From VRUE01 sp963728045 (lineage in GTDB: Bacteria > Actinomycetota > Thermoleophilia > Solirubrobacterales > 70-9), in the NCBI GenBank assembly GCA_963728045.1, contig CAVSIE010000002.1:1178001-1242000 (forward strand): DNA of 64,000 nucleotides. The letters are read 5' to 3'. A model generated the notes under the pieces. It was given only the letters and a program-made list of their open reading frames with translations, did no database searches and was not told where the DNA came from. A program made the position numbers and the translations under genes. Positions 1 to 11,800 of this stretch are shown here, piece after piece (the stretch's first letter is position 1; every line of letters starts with the position of its first letter).

Positions 1-353
1 ACGCCGGTGACGATCCCGGGCAGCGCGATCGGCAGGATGACGAGGAAGGAGATCGTCTCGCGGCCGAAGAAGCGGTGGCGCGCGACGGCGAGCGAGGCGA
101 GGGTGCCGAGCACGAGCGCGATCGCGGTGGCGGCGAGGCCAGCCTTCAGCGAGGTGAGCAGCGCGTCCTGGGCGCCCTGGTTCTCGATCGCCTTGGGGAA
201 CCAGTCGAGGGTGAGGCCGGGGGGCGGCCACTCGAGGATGTTGCTCGAGTTGAAGGCGTAGATCGCGATCACGATCAGCGGGATGTAGATGAAGGCAAGT
301 CCTGCCCCCACCGCGAGGCGGAGGAGAAGCGCCGATCGTCGCGAGAGCCTCAT
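1..353 (-). CDS. potC: Polyamine ABC transporter permease PotC (partial, 3' end outside window)
   Basis: This is the second inner-membrane permease of a spermidine/putrescine importer, pairing with PotB to form the channel energised by PotA. Only the N-terminal ~117 residues lie in the window. They show a first membrane helix (FIYIPLIVIAIYAFN), an extracytoplasmic stretch (EWPPPGLTLDWFPKAIEN) and two further helices typical of the binding-protein-dependent permease fold. The ATG at 351-353 follows the potB stop by 11 bases. An AGGAG abuts this ATG, too close for ideal spacing, so the start may be slightly different. An ATG directly after the potB stop is ruled out because it reaches a stop after four codons. 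It is the last gene of the potA-D-B-C operon. Confidence 0.85.
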   Translation of the reverse strand, partial: MRLSRRSALLLRLAVGAGLAFIYIPLIVIAIYAFNSSNILEWPPPGLTLDWFPKAIENQGAQDALLTSLKAGLAATAIALVLGTLASLAVARHRFFGRETISFLVILPIALPGIVTG

Positions 354-364
354 CTCCTCACCAT

Positions 365-1252
365 CTAGATCTGCTCGAAGGCGCCCAGCTTGCGGGCAAC
401 GAGCAGGTAGCCGATCATCACGACGATCGGAACCAGCGCGAGGGCCGAGGCAAAGGGCAGGTTGTTGACGATGTTGTTGAAGACGACGTTGCCGATGAAC
501 TGGTCGTTGGAGACGAGCCGCGGCGTGATGTAGTCGCCCAGGGTCAGCGAGAAGGTGAAGATCGATCCGGCGACCACCGCAGGGAAGACGAGTGGCAGGA
601 TCACGCGGCGGAATGTGGTGTAGGGCGAGGCGCCGAGGTCCTCGGAGGCGCTGATCAGCGAGTTCGGGATGCGCTCCAGGCCGGCGTAGATCGGCAAGAT
701 CATGTAGGGCAGCCAGAGGTAGCTCATCACCAGCCAGACGGCGGTGAGGCCGAAGCCGGGGCCATGCAGGCCGAATGGCTCCAGGGCCCAGTTGAGCACC
801 CCTTCCTCGGAGAGCATCGTCCGCCAGGAGTAGACCTTGACCAGGTAGCTCGACCAGAGCGGCAGAAGGACGGCGACGACGAGTAGCGCCTTCCCCCGAC
901 GACTCGCCAGCTTGGCCATGTAGAAGGCGATCGGGAAGGCGAGCAGGACGTCGGTGAGGGTGACCAGGGCGGCGATCAGGACTGTGCGCCCGACGATGTC
1001 GCGGTAGACGGGTTCGTCGATCAGGACCTCGAAGTTTTCGAGGCTGAGCGCGCGGTCGATCTCTCCGCTCAGCGGGTCGACCGACCAGAAGGCGGCGACG
1101 AGCAGGACGGCGAGCGACCCCAGATAGCCGATCACCAGCCAGCCGACCGGGCCGGCGAGGAGCGCTCCTACCTGCAGCCGAGGCCGGCCCTGGAAGAGGC
1201 CGGCGAGCCTGTGACCCGCCGACCTCTTCCGCGCGACCGTCCCGGCCTCCAT
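365..1252 (-). CDS. potB: Polyamine ABC transporter permease PotB
   Basis: A 295-residue integral membrane permease of the MalFG/PotB type. After a basic N-terminus there is a first transmembrane helix (about residues 33-55). A periplasmic segment (SVDPLSGEIDRALSLENFE) typical of PotB follows, then further helices. The cytoplasmic coupling loop contains the EAA-like motif EDLGASPYTTFRRVILP (about residues 205-220), which docks on the PotA ATPase. The gene lies 18 bases after potD and 11 before potC, consistent with one transcript. Its length fits the family, and polyamine rather than another cation is inferred from the neighbours. The start is the ATG at 1250-1252. Confidence 0.88.
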   Translation of the reverse strand: MEAGTVARKRSAGHRLAGLFQGRPRLQVGALLAGPVGWLVIGYLGSLAVLLVAAFWSVDPLSGEIDRALSLENFEVLIDEPVYRDIVGRTVLIAALVTLTDVLLAFPIAFYMAKLASRRGKALLVVAVLLPLWSSYLVKVYSWRTMLSEEGVLNWALEPFGLHGPGFGLTAVWLVMSYLWLPYMILPIYAGLERIPNSLISASEDLGASPYTTFRRVILPLVFPAVVAGSIFTFSLTLGDYITPRLVSNDQFIGNVVFNNIVNNLPFASALALVPIVVMIGYLLVARKLGAFEQI

Positions 1253-1270
1253 CGCGTCAGGCCCTGTCGC

Positions 1271-2461
1271 TCAGCCCTTGATCGCGGTCCAGGCCTGGAC
1301 CCAGTCGTTGTAGTCCTTGCAGTCCGTCGACCCGTTGCCGCAGTCGGCGAGCGGCGTTTCCCAGAAGTAGACGCGTTTCCAGAAATCCGGGTCTTCGGCG
1401 TGGTACTTGGCGCAGAAGTTTTTGTCTTCCGTCTGGTCGCAGGCCAGTTTCTGCGCCGGCGCCTCGCCGAAGTATTCGGCGATCTCGGCGTTGATCTTCG
1501 GCGAGACGACCCAGTCCATCCACTTGTACATGCAGTTGGGGTGCTTGGACTGCGAGCTGATCATCCAGGTGTCCGACCAGCCCGTGGCGCCCTCGGAGGG
1601 CAGGAAGCCCTGACTCTCGGGGCTGGCCGCGATCGGCTCGCCGGCGCCCAGCAGTTCGAAGTACTGGTACTGCCAGGTGGTCCCGACCTGCGAGTCGCCG
1701 TTGGCGAAGGCCGAGATCTGCTTCGCGGCTTCCGACCAGTATTCGCCGACGTTGGGCCGCTGTTCTTCGAGCAGGTCGACGGCAGCGTTGAACTGCTCCT
1801 CGTTCAGCTCGTAGGGATTTTCGATCCCCAGGTCGGGCTGGTGCGCCTTCAGGTAGACGGCCGCATCGGCGATGTAGATCGGGTCGTCATAGGCGCTGAT
1901 CCGGCCCGTGTACTTGGCCGCCTTTTCCGGGTCGAGGATCACGTCCCAGGAGGTTGGGGCGGGTTTGACGTCGTTCGTATTCCACATCAAGAGATTCGCT
2001 CCACGCCCGTGCGGGATCCCGTAGTGGACGCCGTCGAAGGTGTTGTATGGCTGGTCCTTGAGTTCGTTGAAGATCGTTTCGTAGTTGGGGACGAGGTCGA
2101 CGTTGACCGGGTCGACGTCACCGCCGTCGACCAGCCGAGCCGAGGCGTTGCCGGACGCCGACACTCCGTCGTACTGGCCCGTGCGCATCAGCTGCACCAT
2201 TTCGTCGGAGGTGCCGGCGATCTTGTTGCTGACCTTGCAGCCGGTCTTCTGTTCGAAGGGTTTGACCCATTCGGGTTCGACGTAGCCGGCCCATGAGATC
2301 AGACTGAGCTGGCCCTCTCCCTTGCCCACCTTGGTCAGTTCGTTTCCACCACCACCATCGTCGTCGTCGGAGCCGCAGCCGGCGAGCAGCAGCATGAAGG
2401 CGAGCAGCCCCGCGATCACGAGCCATGCCATCCGGGTTGGATTTGCTTCCTGGGTTCTCAT
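1271..2461 (-). CDS. potD: Polyamine-binding lipoprotein PotD
   Basis: Extracytoplasmic substrate-binding protein of the polyamine importer, 396 residues. The N-terminus is a lipoprotein signal: basic start, hydrophobic core, and lipobox LLAG-Cys29, followed by an acidic and Gly-rich tether. The mature part opens with LSLISWAGYVEPEWVKPFEQ, which is diagnostic of the PotD/PotF family, and continues with segments such as YGIPHGRGANLLMWNTN and WQYQYFELLGAGEPI. The gene overlaps the end of potA by four bases (ATGA), indicating translational coupling. Unlike E. coli potABCD, potD here comes directly after potA. The exact ligand cannot be read from sequence. Confidence 0.88.
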   Translation of the reverse strand: MRTQEANPTRMAWLVIAGLLAFMLLLAGCGSDDDDGGGGNELTKVGKGEGQLSLISWAGYVEPEWVKPFEQKTGCKVSNKIAGTSDEMVQLMRTGQYDGVSASGNASARLVDGGDVDPVNVDLVPNYETIFNELKDQPYNTFDGVHYGIPHGRGANLLMWNTNDVKPAPTSWDVILDPEKAAKYTGRISAYDDPIYIADAAVYLKAHQPDLGIENPYELNEEQFNAAVDLLEEQRPNVGEYWSEAAKQISAFANGDSQVGTTWQYQYFELLGAGEPIAASPESQGFLPSEGATGWSDTWMISSQSKHPNCMYKWMDWVVSPKINAEIAEYFGEAPAQKLACDQTEDKNFCAKYHAEDPDFWKRVYFWETPLADCGNGSTDCKDYNDWVQAWTAIKG

Positions 2462-3465
2462 GACGGAACCTCCTCTGTCTTCGATTTCCCACGGACGGCG
2501 ACCGTGTGCTCCGGGCGCCAGCCCACCAGTACCTCCCTACCCTCCTCGGAGGCAACGTCAGCGGACGCGCTCTCCATGTTCTGCCGCACGACTTGAAGCT
2601 CTCCGCCCGCATCGAGGACGACCGTGTAGCGGGTGGTCATCCCCGCATAGGCGACGTCGGCGATGCGGCCGCGCTCGGTGCGCAGGCCGTTTGGCGCAAC
2701 GCCGGCGTCGACCAGCTGGATCTTCTCGGGCCGAATCGTGAAGCGCTCGCCGTCGCGCTCAAGCAGATTAGAGACGCCGACGAAGCCGGCGACGAACTCG
2801 CTCGACGGTTGCTCGTATAGCTCGAACGGGGGGCTGATCTGCTCGATCCGGCCTTCGTTGAAGACGGCGATCCGGTCGCTCATCCTCAGCGCCTCGTCCT
2901 GGTCGTGGGTGACGTAGACGAAGGTGATCCCGACCTCGCCCTGGATCGACTTCAGCTCCGTCTGCATCTGCTCGCGCAGCTTTAGGTCGAGCGCGCCGAG
3001 CGGCTCGTCGAGGAGCAGGACCCTGGGCTGGTTGACGATCGCCCGCGCCAGCGCGACCCGCTGGCGCTGGCCGCCGGAGAGCTCGCCGGGCTTGCGGTCG
3101 GCGTAGCCGGGCAAGCGGACCATCTCCAGCGCCTCGTCGCGCCGCCGCGCGCGCTCGTCCTTCGGCACGCCGGATACACGCAAGCCGTAGGCGACGTTCT
3201 CGCCGACGCTCATGTGGGGAAAGAGGGCGTAGTCCTGGAAGACCGTGTTGACCGCTCGGTCGTATGGCGGCACGCCGCTGACGTCCTCGCCTGCCAACTC
3301 GATCGTGCCGCTGCTCGGCGCCTCGAAGCCGGCGACCATCCGCAGGGTCGTCGTCTTGCCGGAGCCCGACGGGCCGAGCAGCGTGAAGAACTCCCCTGCG
3401 GCCACCTCGAGATCGATTCCGCCAACCGCGACCACCTCGCCGTAGCGCTTGGTGAGGTTGGCCAA
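2458..3465 (-). CDS. potA: Polyamine ABC transporter ATPase PotA
   Basis: ATPase subunit of the polyamine importer, about 335 residues. Visible motifs are Walker A GPSGSGKTT (about residues 32-40), the Q-loop (VFQDYALFPHMSVGENV), signature LSGGQRQRVALARA, Walker B VLLLDEPLGALD, and the H-loop VTHDQDEA. A C-terminal TOBE-like regulatory domain (about residues 230-325) matches the PotA/MalK class. No ATG or GTG is available in frame after the upstream stop, so a TTG at 3463-3465 is the likely start, without an obvious Shine-Dalgarno. It is the first gene of the operon. The upstream region holds a long palindrome. Confidence 0.88.
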   Translation of the reverse strand: MANLTKRYGEVVAVGGIDLEVAAGEFFTLLGPSGSGKTTTLRMVAGFEAPSSGTIELAGEDVSGVPPYDRAVNTVFQDYALFPHMSVGENVAYGLRVSGVPKDERARRRDEALEMVRLPGYADRKPGELSGGQRQRVALARAIVNQPRVLLLDEPLGALDLKLREQMQTELKSIQGEVGITFVYVTHDQDEALRMSDRIAVFNEGRIEQISPPFELYEQPSSEFVAGFVGVSNLLERDGERFTIRPEKIQLVDAGVAPNGLRTERGRIADVAYAGMTTRYTVVLDAGGELQVVRQNMESASADVASEEGREVLVGWRPEHTVAVRGKSKTEEVPS

Positions 3466-3540
3466 GCGGATGTCAGGTGGAGCAGCTACATGTAGAAGTT
3501 ATCCGAGTGGTTCAGGAAAGCAAGGACAAACTCGGCGGAG

Positions 3541-3670
3541 GCGGTTGTCCGGATTGGCCTATGCGGCGGGCGGGTCCTGTCATGGTGGGAGAGGCCTGCG
3601 GGCGAGGTCTACGTCCTCGACCTCTCCCACCATGCCACCCGCCCGAACAGGGTCAGCACCGGACAACCGC
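3541..3670. repeat. Intergenic palindrome (singleton, 130 bp)
   Basis: Outer arms GCGGTTGTCCGG at 3541-3552 and its exact complement at 3659-3670 enclose a second perfect pair, CATGGTGGGAGAGG at 3581-3594 and its complement at 3621-3634. CGGGCGGG/CCCGCCCG pairs between them. It sits between the stop of the NlpC/P60 gene and the start of potA, both on the minus strand, so it could act as a terminator or attenuator. There is no U-tract. It resembles the other boundary palindromes in the window in architecture but shares no long core with them. Confidence 0.7.
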
Positions 3671-3688
3671 TATCTGCTTCGTTCAGCT

Positions 3689-4246
3689 TTAAAAGCCGGC
3701 GGGGTGGCGGGCTGTGAAGCCGGCGGGGCTGCGCAGGTCTTCGTGCCAGCTGGGGCCGGTGGTGCCGTCGAGGTTGCCGGAGGTGTCCCAGCGCAGCCCC
3801 GCGATCACCGCGTAGGTGTGGCCGCCGTTCGCGTAGACCGTTATCCAGCGACCCTCGCCGGGGAGCCCCCAGCTTGCCAGCGGCCCCGAGGGCAGCGGGC
3901 TTTCGAGGAAGCGGCCGCCGCGCAGCGCGTAGCTGACCGAGCCCGAGCAGTCATAGCCTTTGTCCCACCAGCGGGCGTGGCCGCCGCCGTAGACGTAGGG
4001 CTTGGAGCGGATGCGGTTGGCTGCGGCGATCACGGCCTTGACCCGCGCCGGCGCTGACTGCGGCGGGATCACCATGCCGTTGGGCAGCAACCGCGCTTTG
4101 GCGGTCGGGGTGCAGATGTCGGTTTCGGCGGGCGAGAGGCCCCCTCCACCGCAGTTTGCAGCCGCGCCGGCCGGGGTAAGCGCCAACAGCGCCATCACTC
4201 CAACTACGGCTACGCCTGCTTTGAGCTTTCGGGTGTTCGTAGGCAA
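3689..4246 (-). CDS. Secreted NlpC/P60-type peptidoglycan hydrolase
   Basis: A 185-residue exported protein. The signal peptide (basic NTRKLKAG, then hydrophobic VAVVGVMALLALTPAGAAA) is followed by a short linker and a cysteine-peptidase-like domain. The catalytic Cys is seen in GYDCSGSVSYAL (about residues 97-108), the His in NGGHTYAVIAGLRWD (about residues 141-155). The start is TTG at 4244-4246, preceded by a strong AAGGAG six bases upstream. Upstream on the same strand is a c-di-AMP riboswitch, the standard arrangement for actinobacterial wall hydrolases, which supports a role in cell-wall turnover. The enzyme probably cuts peptide stems, but cleavage specificity cannot be inferred. Confidence 0.8.
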   Translation of the reverse strand: MPTNTRKLKAGVAVVGVMALLALTPAGAAANCGGGGLSPAETDICTPTAKARLLPNGMVIPPQSAPARVKAVIAAANRIRSKPYVYGGGHARWWDKGYDCSGSVSYALRGGRFLESPLPSGPLASWGLPGEGRWITVYANGGHTYAVIAGLRWDTSGNLDGTTGPSWHEDLRSPAGFTARHPAGF

Positions 4247-4260
4247 ACCGATCTCCTTCG

Positions 4261-4390
4261 TCGGCCTACGGGGTTAGCTGTCGGGCTGGCGCGAAAGGAG
4301 CCTGCGCCCCCACCCAGAGCGGGTGAGTTAGCCCCGAAAACGTGGTTCCCCCGCTCCCGCGGCGCCTCCATGCGCGCGGGACTCGGCGTT
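4261..4390 (-). promoter_or_regulatory. c-di-AMP riboswitch (ydaO-yuaA type)
   Basis: Reading the minus strand, the leader contains the conserved blocks of this riboswitch in order: CGCCGAGTCC near 4390, GGGGGAACCA then TTTTCGGGG near 4340-4353, and the 3' hallmark GACAGCTAACCCCGTAGGC at about 4263-4283. The ribosome-binding site AAGGAG and the TTG start of the NlpC/P60 gene follow directly. In actinobacteria this class typically switches off wall-hydrolase genes when c-di-AMP is high, and that is the inferred role here. Block order and spacing were judged by eye, not by covariance model. Confidence 0.85.
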
Positions 4391-4522
4391 TCGGTTGTTC
4401 GGAACGGCGGCAGTGTAGACGATCGCCCGGCCGCTTGCTCATAAAAAACAAACATTTTGTGGCCTTTCGCACTTGCATCCCGAATTCCTGTCGACCACCT
4501 GGCTGGTAGCTTGCGCGGCGGG

Positions 4523-5323
4523 ATGGAACTTGCGAGCCGCACAGCACTTCTGACCGGAGCGACGGGCGGCCTCGGCCGCGCGATAGCCAAGGCGCTGGCC
4601 GGGCGCGGAGCGAGCCTGGTGTTGAGCGGCCGTAAGGCCGAGGCCCTGGAAGAGCTGGCGGCGGAGCTGCCGGGCGAGGGGCACCGAACCCTGCCCGCCA
4701 ACCTGGCCGAGCCCGGCGCGGCGGAGAAGCTGGCCGCCGAAGCGGGCGAGATCGACATCCTGCTCGCCAACGCGGGGCTGCCGGGGACCGGGCGCCTCCC
4801 GGACTACTCCACCGAGCAGCTGACCGGCACCCTGCGGGTCAACCTCGAGGCGCCGATGCTGCTGGCCCGGGCGCTCGAGCCGGGAATGCTGGCGAAGGGC
4901 TCCGGCCACATGGTCTTCATCGCCTCCCTCTCGGGCAAGTCCCCGACCCCGCTCTCCTCCGTCTACAACGCCACCAAGTTCGGCCTCCGCGGCTTCGCCC
5001 TAGGCCTCCGCGCCGACCTGGACCCCCTCGGCATCGGCGTATCCATCGTCTCCCCGGGCACGATCCGCGAAGCGGGCATGTACGCGGACTCAGGTGCCAA
5101 GCCCATCCCCGGCCTGGGCACTGGCTCACCGCAGCAAGTTGCGGACGCAGTGATCAAGGCAATCGAGCGCAACAAGGCCGAGATCACCGTCGCCCCGATC
5201 CAACAACGCTTCCTAGCCCACTTCGCGCTGACGAATCCCAGCATCGCGGTAAAGGTCGCGAGCGGCGACGCGGGTCAGAAGGCCGCCGCGGCAGTAGCCG
5301 AAGGCCAGACCGACAAGCGCTAA
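4523..5323 (+). CDS. Short-chain dehydrogenase/reductase
   Basis: A 266-residue classical SDR. The dinucleotide-binding motif is TGATGGLGRAIAKAL near the N-terminus. NAG (ILLANAGLPG) follows, then the catalytic Tyr and Lys in YNATKFG with the preceding Ser in FIASLSGKS. The ATG at 4523-4525 places the first beta strand right at the N-terminus as usual. An in-frame ATG 22 codons upstream would extend into the riboswitch leader and adds nothing family-like. It is divergent from the wall hydrolase. The C-terminal helix (KVASGDAGQKAAAAVAEG) is variable in the family. Substrate is unknown; lipid or ketone reduction is typical. Confidence 0.85.
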   Translation: MELASRTALLTGATGGLGRAIAKALAGRGASLVLSGRKAEALEELAAELPGEGHRTLPANLAEPGAAEKLAAEAGEIDILLANAGLPGTGRLPDYSTEQLTGTLRVNLEAPMLLARALEPGMLAKGSGHMVFIASLSGKSPTPLSSVYNATKFGLRGFALGLRADLDPLGIGVSIVSPGTIREAGMYADSGAKPIPGLGTGSPQQVADAVIKAIERNKAEITVAPIQQRFLAHFALTNPSIAVKVASGDAGQKAAAAVAEGQTDKR

Positions 5324-5393
5324 CGACCCGCAGCTGCCCCTTCGGCGCTGCGGACATGGCCCCAGCGGGGGTCAAAATCTCGGATGCGCTTGC

Positions 5394-5490
5394 TAGGGAG
5401 GGCGGGGCGCCTCCCGAACGGGCGGATACTCAAAGTGCCGGTCTCATTAGACCGGCACTTGTCCGGGCGGGAGGCGCCCCGCCCTCCCTA
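5394..5490. repeat. Palindromic element family A, copy 1
   Basis: A 23-bp perfect inverted repeat (5394-5416 and 5468-5490) encloses the family core: CGGGCGGATACTCAA, then a variable inner hairpin (11-bp stem 5434-5444/5449-5459), then TGTCCGGGCG. It lies between the SDR and aconitase genes, both on the plus strand. It ends 10 bases before the acnA start, so the right arm runs into the likely ribosome-binding region. The same core with unrelated arms recurs at 14916-15010 and 53698-53792. Confidence 0.9.
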
Positions 5491-5500
5491 GGATGGGCTT

Positions 5501-8311
<2,811 letters not shown>

Positions 8312-8497
8312 GGGCATGGCTCTTTCGAGCCAACTAAACACAAGGCGGCGCAGTGGGGCCGCGGGAGGCAGGGGGGTCCGCGCGACCCTCACTGCACCTG
8401 CGCGTCGGTAGCCAGGGAAAGATGCCGACGCGGCCGTTCCCTGGACGGGACTGTCCTAAGGAACAGTCACCACTACCTATACAGCGTCGATTCCTCT
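8312..8497. other. Intergenic tail after aconitase with small inverted repeats
   Basis: About 190 bases between acnA and its terminator carry no credible ORF. Short dyads are present: GCGTCGG with CCGACGC around 8401-8440, CCAGGGA with TCCCTGG around 8413-8443, and GACTGT/ACAGTC around 8449-8468. They could be parts of a structured 3' untranslated region. No conserved motif was recognised. Confidence 0.4.
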
Positions 8498-8522
8498 AGG
8501 TCAAGGCTATTTGACCTTGTTT
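8498..8522 (+). terminator. Rho-independent-like terminator after acnA
   Basis: AGGTCAA at 8498-8504 pairs with TTGACCT at 8511-8517 around a 6-base loop and is followed by TGTTT. This is a modest stem with a weak U-run, in the direction of the acnA transcript. The end of the convergent membrane-protein gene touches it. Confidence 0.5.
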
Positions 8523-8850
8523 ACGAGGTTTTGGGCAAAACGTCTGTGGGTGCAGCGACGCCCCAGCCCTTCCGTTCGATCAGCTCAATCCCGATCACAC
8601 TGCCCACTGGGCCGACCGGGGTGAGTGTCGCCGCCAGCAGGGTGTAAGGGGCCTCGCGCTTGCCGCAGGCGACCCAGATCAGCAGGCAGAGAGCGATGAA
8701 ACCGAGCCCATGGGCCCAGCCGAAGACCATCGTCTCGGTCTCGAATCCCGGCGCCAGCCAGAAGACCAGCAGGCCGGCGAAGAAGGCCAGCTCTATCCAC
8801 GAGAACCTCTTGACCCAGACGAACAGCCGCCCGGGCGCCGGCTTGCGCAT
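8521..8850 (-). CDS. DUF3817 family small integral membrane protein
   Basis: A 109-residue protein with three hydrophobic segments: about residues 18-35 (IELAFFAGLLVFWLAPG), 42-61 (FGWAHGLGFIALCLLIWVAC) and 70-90. The charged N-terminal RLFVWVKRFSWIELAFF and the segment GWAHGLGF match the DUF3817 family, which is usually about 100 residues. Its ATG shares one base with the stop of the 2-oxoglutarate dehydrogenase gene, so it is probably co-transcribed as the distal gene. Function is unknown. Confidence 0.7.
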   Translation of the reverse strand: MRKPAPGRLFVWVKRFSWIELAFFAGLLVFWLAPGFETETMVFGWAHGLGFIALCLLIWVACGKREAPYTLLAATLTPVGPVGSVIGIELIERKGWGVAAPTDVLPKTS

Positions 8851-11800
8851 CAGCTCCCTGGGGTCAGCGCGGTGAGCACGATTCGCTCCTGCTCACGGGC
8901 GTGCGAGACCGAGTAGCCCTCACCGGGGCTGGCTCGGGTCGGGCGGCCGACGTAGCTCAGGTCGACCCCCTCGGGCACGATCTCCGGGAAGCGCCGGGAC
9001 ATCACCTTCCAGGCGCCCATGTTGCGCGGCTCCTCCTGTACCCAGGCGATCTCCTTCAGGTTCGGGTAGCCGGCGATCAGCTTGATCAGCTGCTCTTTTG
9101 CGAACGGGTAGAGCAGCTCGACCCGGGCGATCGCGACGTTCTCCGCCTCCGCTCGCCGCTCGTTGGTGTCCATGTCGAAGTAGACCTTGCCGGTGCAGAG
9201 CACCAGCCGCTCGACCTTCTCGCGACGGTCCTCGGCGTGCGGGTCGTCGAGGATGAAGTGGAAGTGCCCGCTCGTCAGCTCCTCCGGCGTGGCGGTCGCC
9301 CCCTCCAGCCGCAGCAGTCCCTTCGGGGTGAAGACGACCAGCGGGCGCGGCTTGCGGATCAGCGCCTGGCGCCGCAGCAGGTGGAAGTACTGGGCGGCCG
9401 TGGTCGGGTAGGCGATGCGGATGTTGCCCTCGGCGGCGAGCGCCAGGAAGCGCTCGATGCGAGCGCTCGAGTGCTCCGGCCCCGAGCCCTCGTAGCCGTG
9501 CGGCAGCAGCAGGGTGAGGCGGCTGGTCTGCCCCCACTTGGCCTCGCCGGAGACGATGAAGGTGTCGATGATCACCTGGCCGGCGTTGGCGAAGTCGCCG
9601 TACTGCGCCTCCCAGAGGACGAGGGCCTCCGGGTCCGCCGACGAGTAGCCGTACTCGAAGCCGAGGCAGGCGATCTCCGAGAGCGGGCTGTTGTAGAGCT
9701 CGAAGGGCGCCTCGGCTTCGTCCAGGTTCTGCATCGGGCAGTACTCGAGCCCGGTCTTCTCGTCGTGCAGGACGAGATGACGGTGCGAGAAGGTGCCGCG
9801 CTCGGTGTCCTGCCCGGTGAGGCGCACGTGGACGCCGTCGGTGAGCAGCGAGGCGTAGGCGAGCGCCTCGGCGTGGCCGAACTCGACGCCGCCGTTCTCC
9901 AGCGCCTCGATGCGCCGTGAGAGCGGTTTGCGCAGCTTGCGGTGGACGGTGAAGCTCTCCGGGGTTTCGATCAGCTCCTGGTTGAGGGCGCGCAGCTTCT
10001 CGATCGGCACCGCCGTATCGACCGGGGGGCTGGCGCTGCGGTCGAGCTCACCCGTCGTGCTGGTGGTCACCGTCGGGTCTTCGTACTCGCCCAGCTCCAT
10101 CTTTTGGCGCAGGTCCTTCAGCGCCGCAGACATCTCCTCGCGGCGGGCTTTCGAGGCCTCTTCGACCTCCTCGCGGGCGATCGTCCCCTCCTCGACCAGC
10201 TTCTCCGGCGTAGATCTCGGAGACCGGTGGATGCGCCTTGATCTTCGCCGCGATCAGCGGCTGCGTGTAGGCGGGCTCGTCGGTCTCGTTGTGGCCGTAG
10301 CGGCGGTAGCCGATCACGTCGATCACGATGTCGCGGCCCCAGCGCTCGCGGTAGGCCATCGCCAGGCGGACGGCCGCCGAGCAGGCCTCGACGTCGTCGG
10401 CGTTGACGTGGACGATCGGCACGTTGAACCCCTTCGCCATGTCGGCGGCGTAGGGAGTGGAGCGAGCCTCCTCGGGGTCGGTGGTGAAGCCCACCTGGTT
10501 GTTCTGGATGATGTGGATCGTGCCGCCGGTGGTGTAGCCCGGCAGGGCCTGCAGGTTGAGCGTCTCGGCCACCACGCCCTGGCCGGGGAAGGCGGCGTCG
10601 CCGTGCAGGAGCACCGGGACGGCGCGCTTGGGGCTGGTGCTCGATCTCGGCGCCGTCGAAGTCGGACTGGATCAGGCGGGTGGCGCCCTCGACCACCGGA
10701 TTGACGAACTCGAGGTGGCTCGGGTTGGGGTAGAGGCGGACGGCGATCTTCTCGCTCGGCGCTGGTCTCGTAGACCCCCTGGTGGCCGTAGTGGTACTTG
10801 ACGTCGCCGGTGCCGCCGTGTGGGATCGCCGCCACCGCCTTCACCTGCTCGATCTGCTTCGAGCCCTCGAACTCGGCGAGGATCGACTCGACCGAGCGGC
10901 CGAGGTTGTGGGCGAGGACGCTGAGCCGGCCGCGGTGGGCCATCCCGAAGACGACCTCTTCGGCGCCGCTGCGGTGGGCGAGGGTGACGAGCTCGTCGAG
11001 CATCGGCACGACCACGTCGAGGCCCTCGATCGTGAAGATCTTCTGGCCCAGGTAGGCCTTCTCGATGAAGCGCTCGAACTCGAAGACGTCGATCAGGCGT
11101 CCCAGCAGGCGCAGCTTCTCGTCGTCGGCGAGCGGCTCACGGTGGGCGCCGGTCTCGACCATCTCCCGCAGCCAGGTGCGCTGCTGGTGCGAGGAGAGGT
11201 GCTCGAACTGGTAGGCGATCGTGCCGCAGTAGGCCTCGCGCATCCGCGGCAGCGCCTCCAGCAGCGTCTCGCCCGTGGACGCCGATGCGGAGGATCGAGG
11301 CCGGGATCCTCGCCATCAGCTCCGGGGTCAGGTTGAGCCGCTCGGGCTGAATCGCCGGGTCGCCCTTCGGCTCGCTGCCGAGCGGGTCGAGGCGGGCGGC
11401 GAGGTGGCCGTGGGTGCGGTAGCCCTTGAGCAGCGAGGTGGCGGCCTGGACCGCCTGCAGCAGCTCCTCGTCGGGCTGCGTGGGGGTCGGGCGCCGCCGG
11501 CGGGGCGCCGAGCGGCGGCGCCGAGGCGGAGGCCGGGTGGGCCGCGGCGATCGGTCCCGGCTCGATTCCGAGGTCGGTCGGCGACCGCCTCGTAGAAGCC
11601 GTCCTCGCCCTGCGAGCAGCTGATCGATGCGGCGCAGGAAGGCGCCCGACTCGGCGCCCTGGATGACGCGGTGGTCGTAGGTCGAGGTCAGCGTCATCGT
11701 CTTCGAGACGCCGAGCTGGCGCATCCGCTCGGGAGACGCGTGCGCCCACTCGGGCGGGTAGGCGATCGCCCCGGTGGCGATGATCGCGCTCTGGCCGCTC

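Noticed and set aside
1211..2296. Long plus-strand ORF antisense to potD
   Set aside because: It is a GC-frame shadow: no recognisable motif, low-complexity Val/Asp/Arg-rich product, and it covers a well-conserved minus-strand gene.
4457..4522. 22-residue N-terminal extension of the SDR
   Set aside because: It would run through the promoter region of the divergent riboswitch leader; the ATG at 4523 sits directly before the first beta strand.
5394..5490. Simple rho-independent terminator between the SDR and acnA
   Set aside because: There is no U-tract, the arm runs up to the acnA ribosome-binding region, and the same core recurs elsewhere in antisense orientation.
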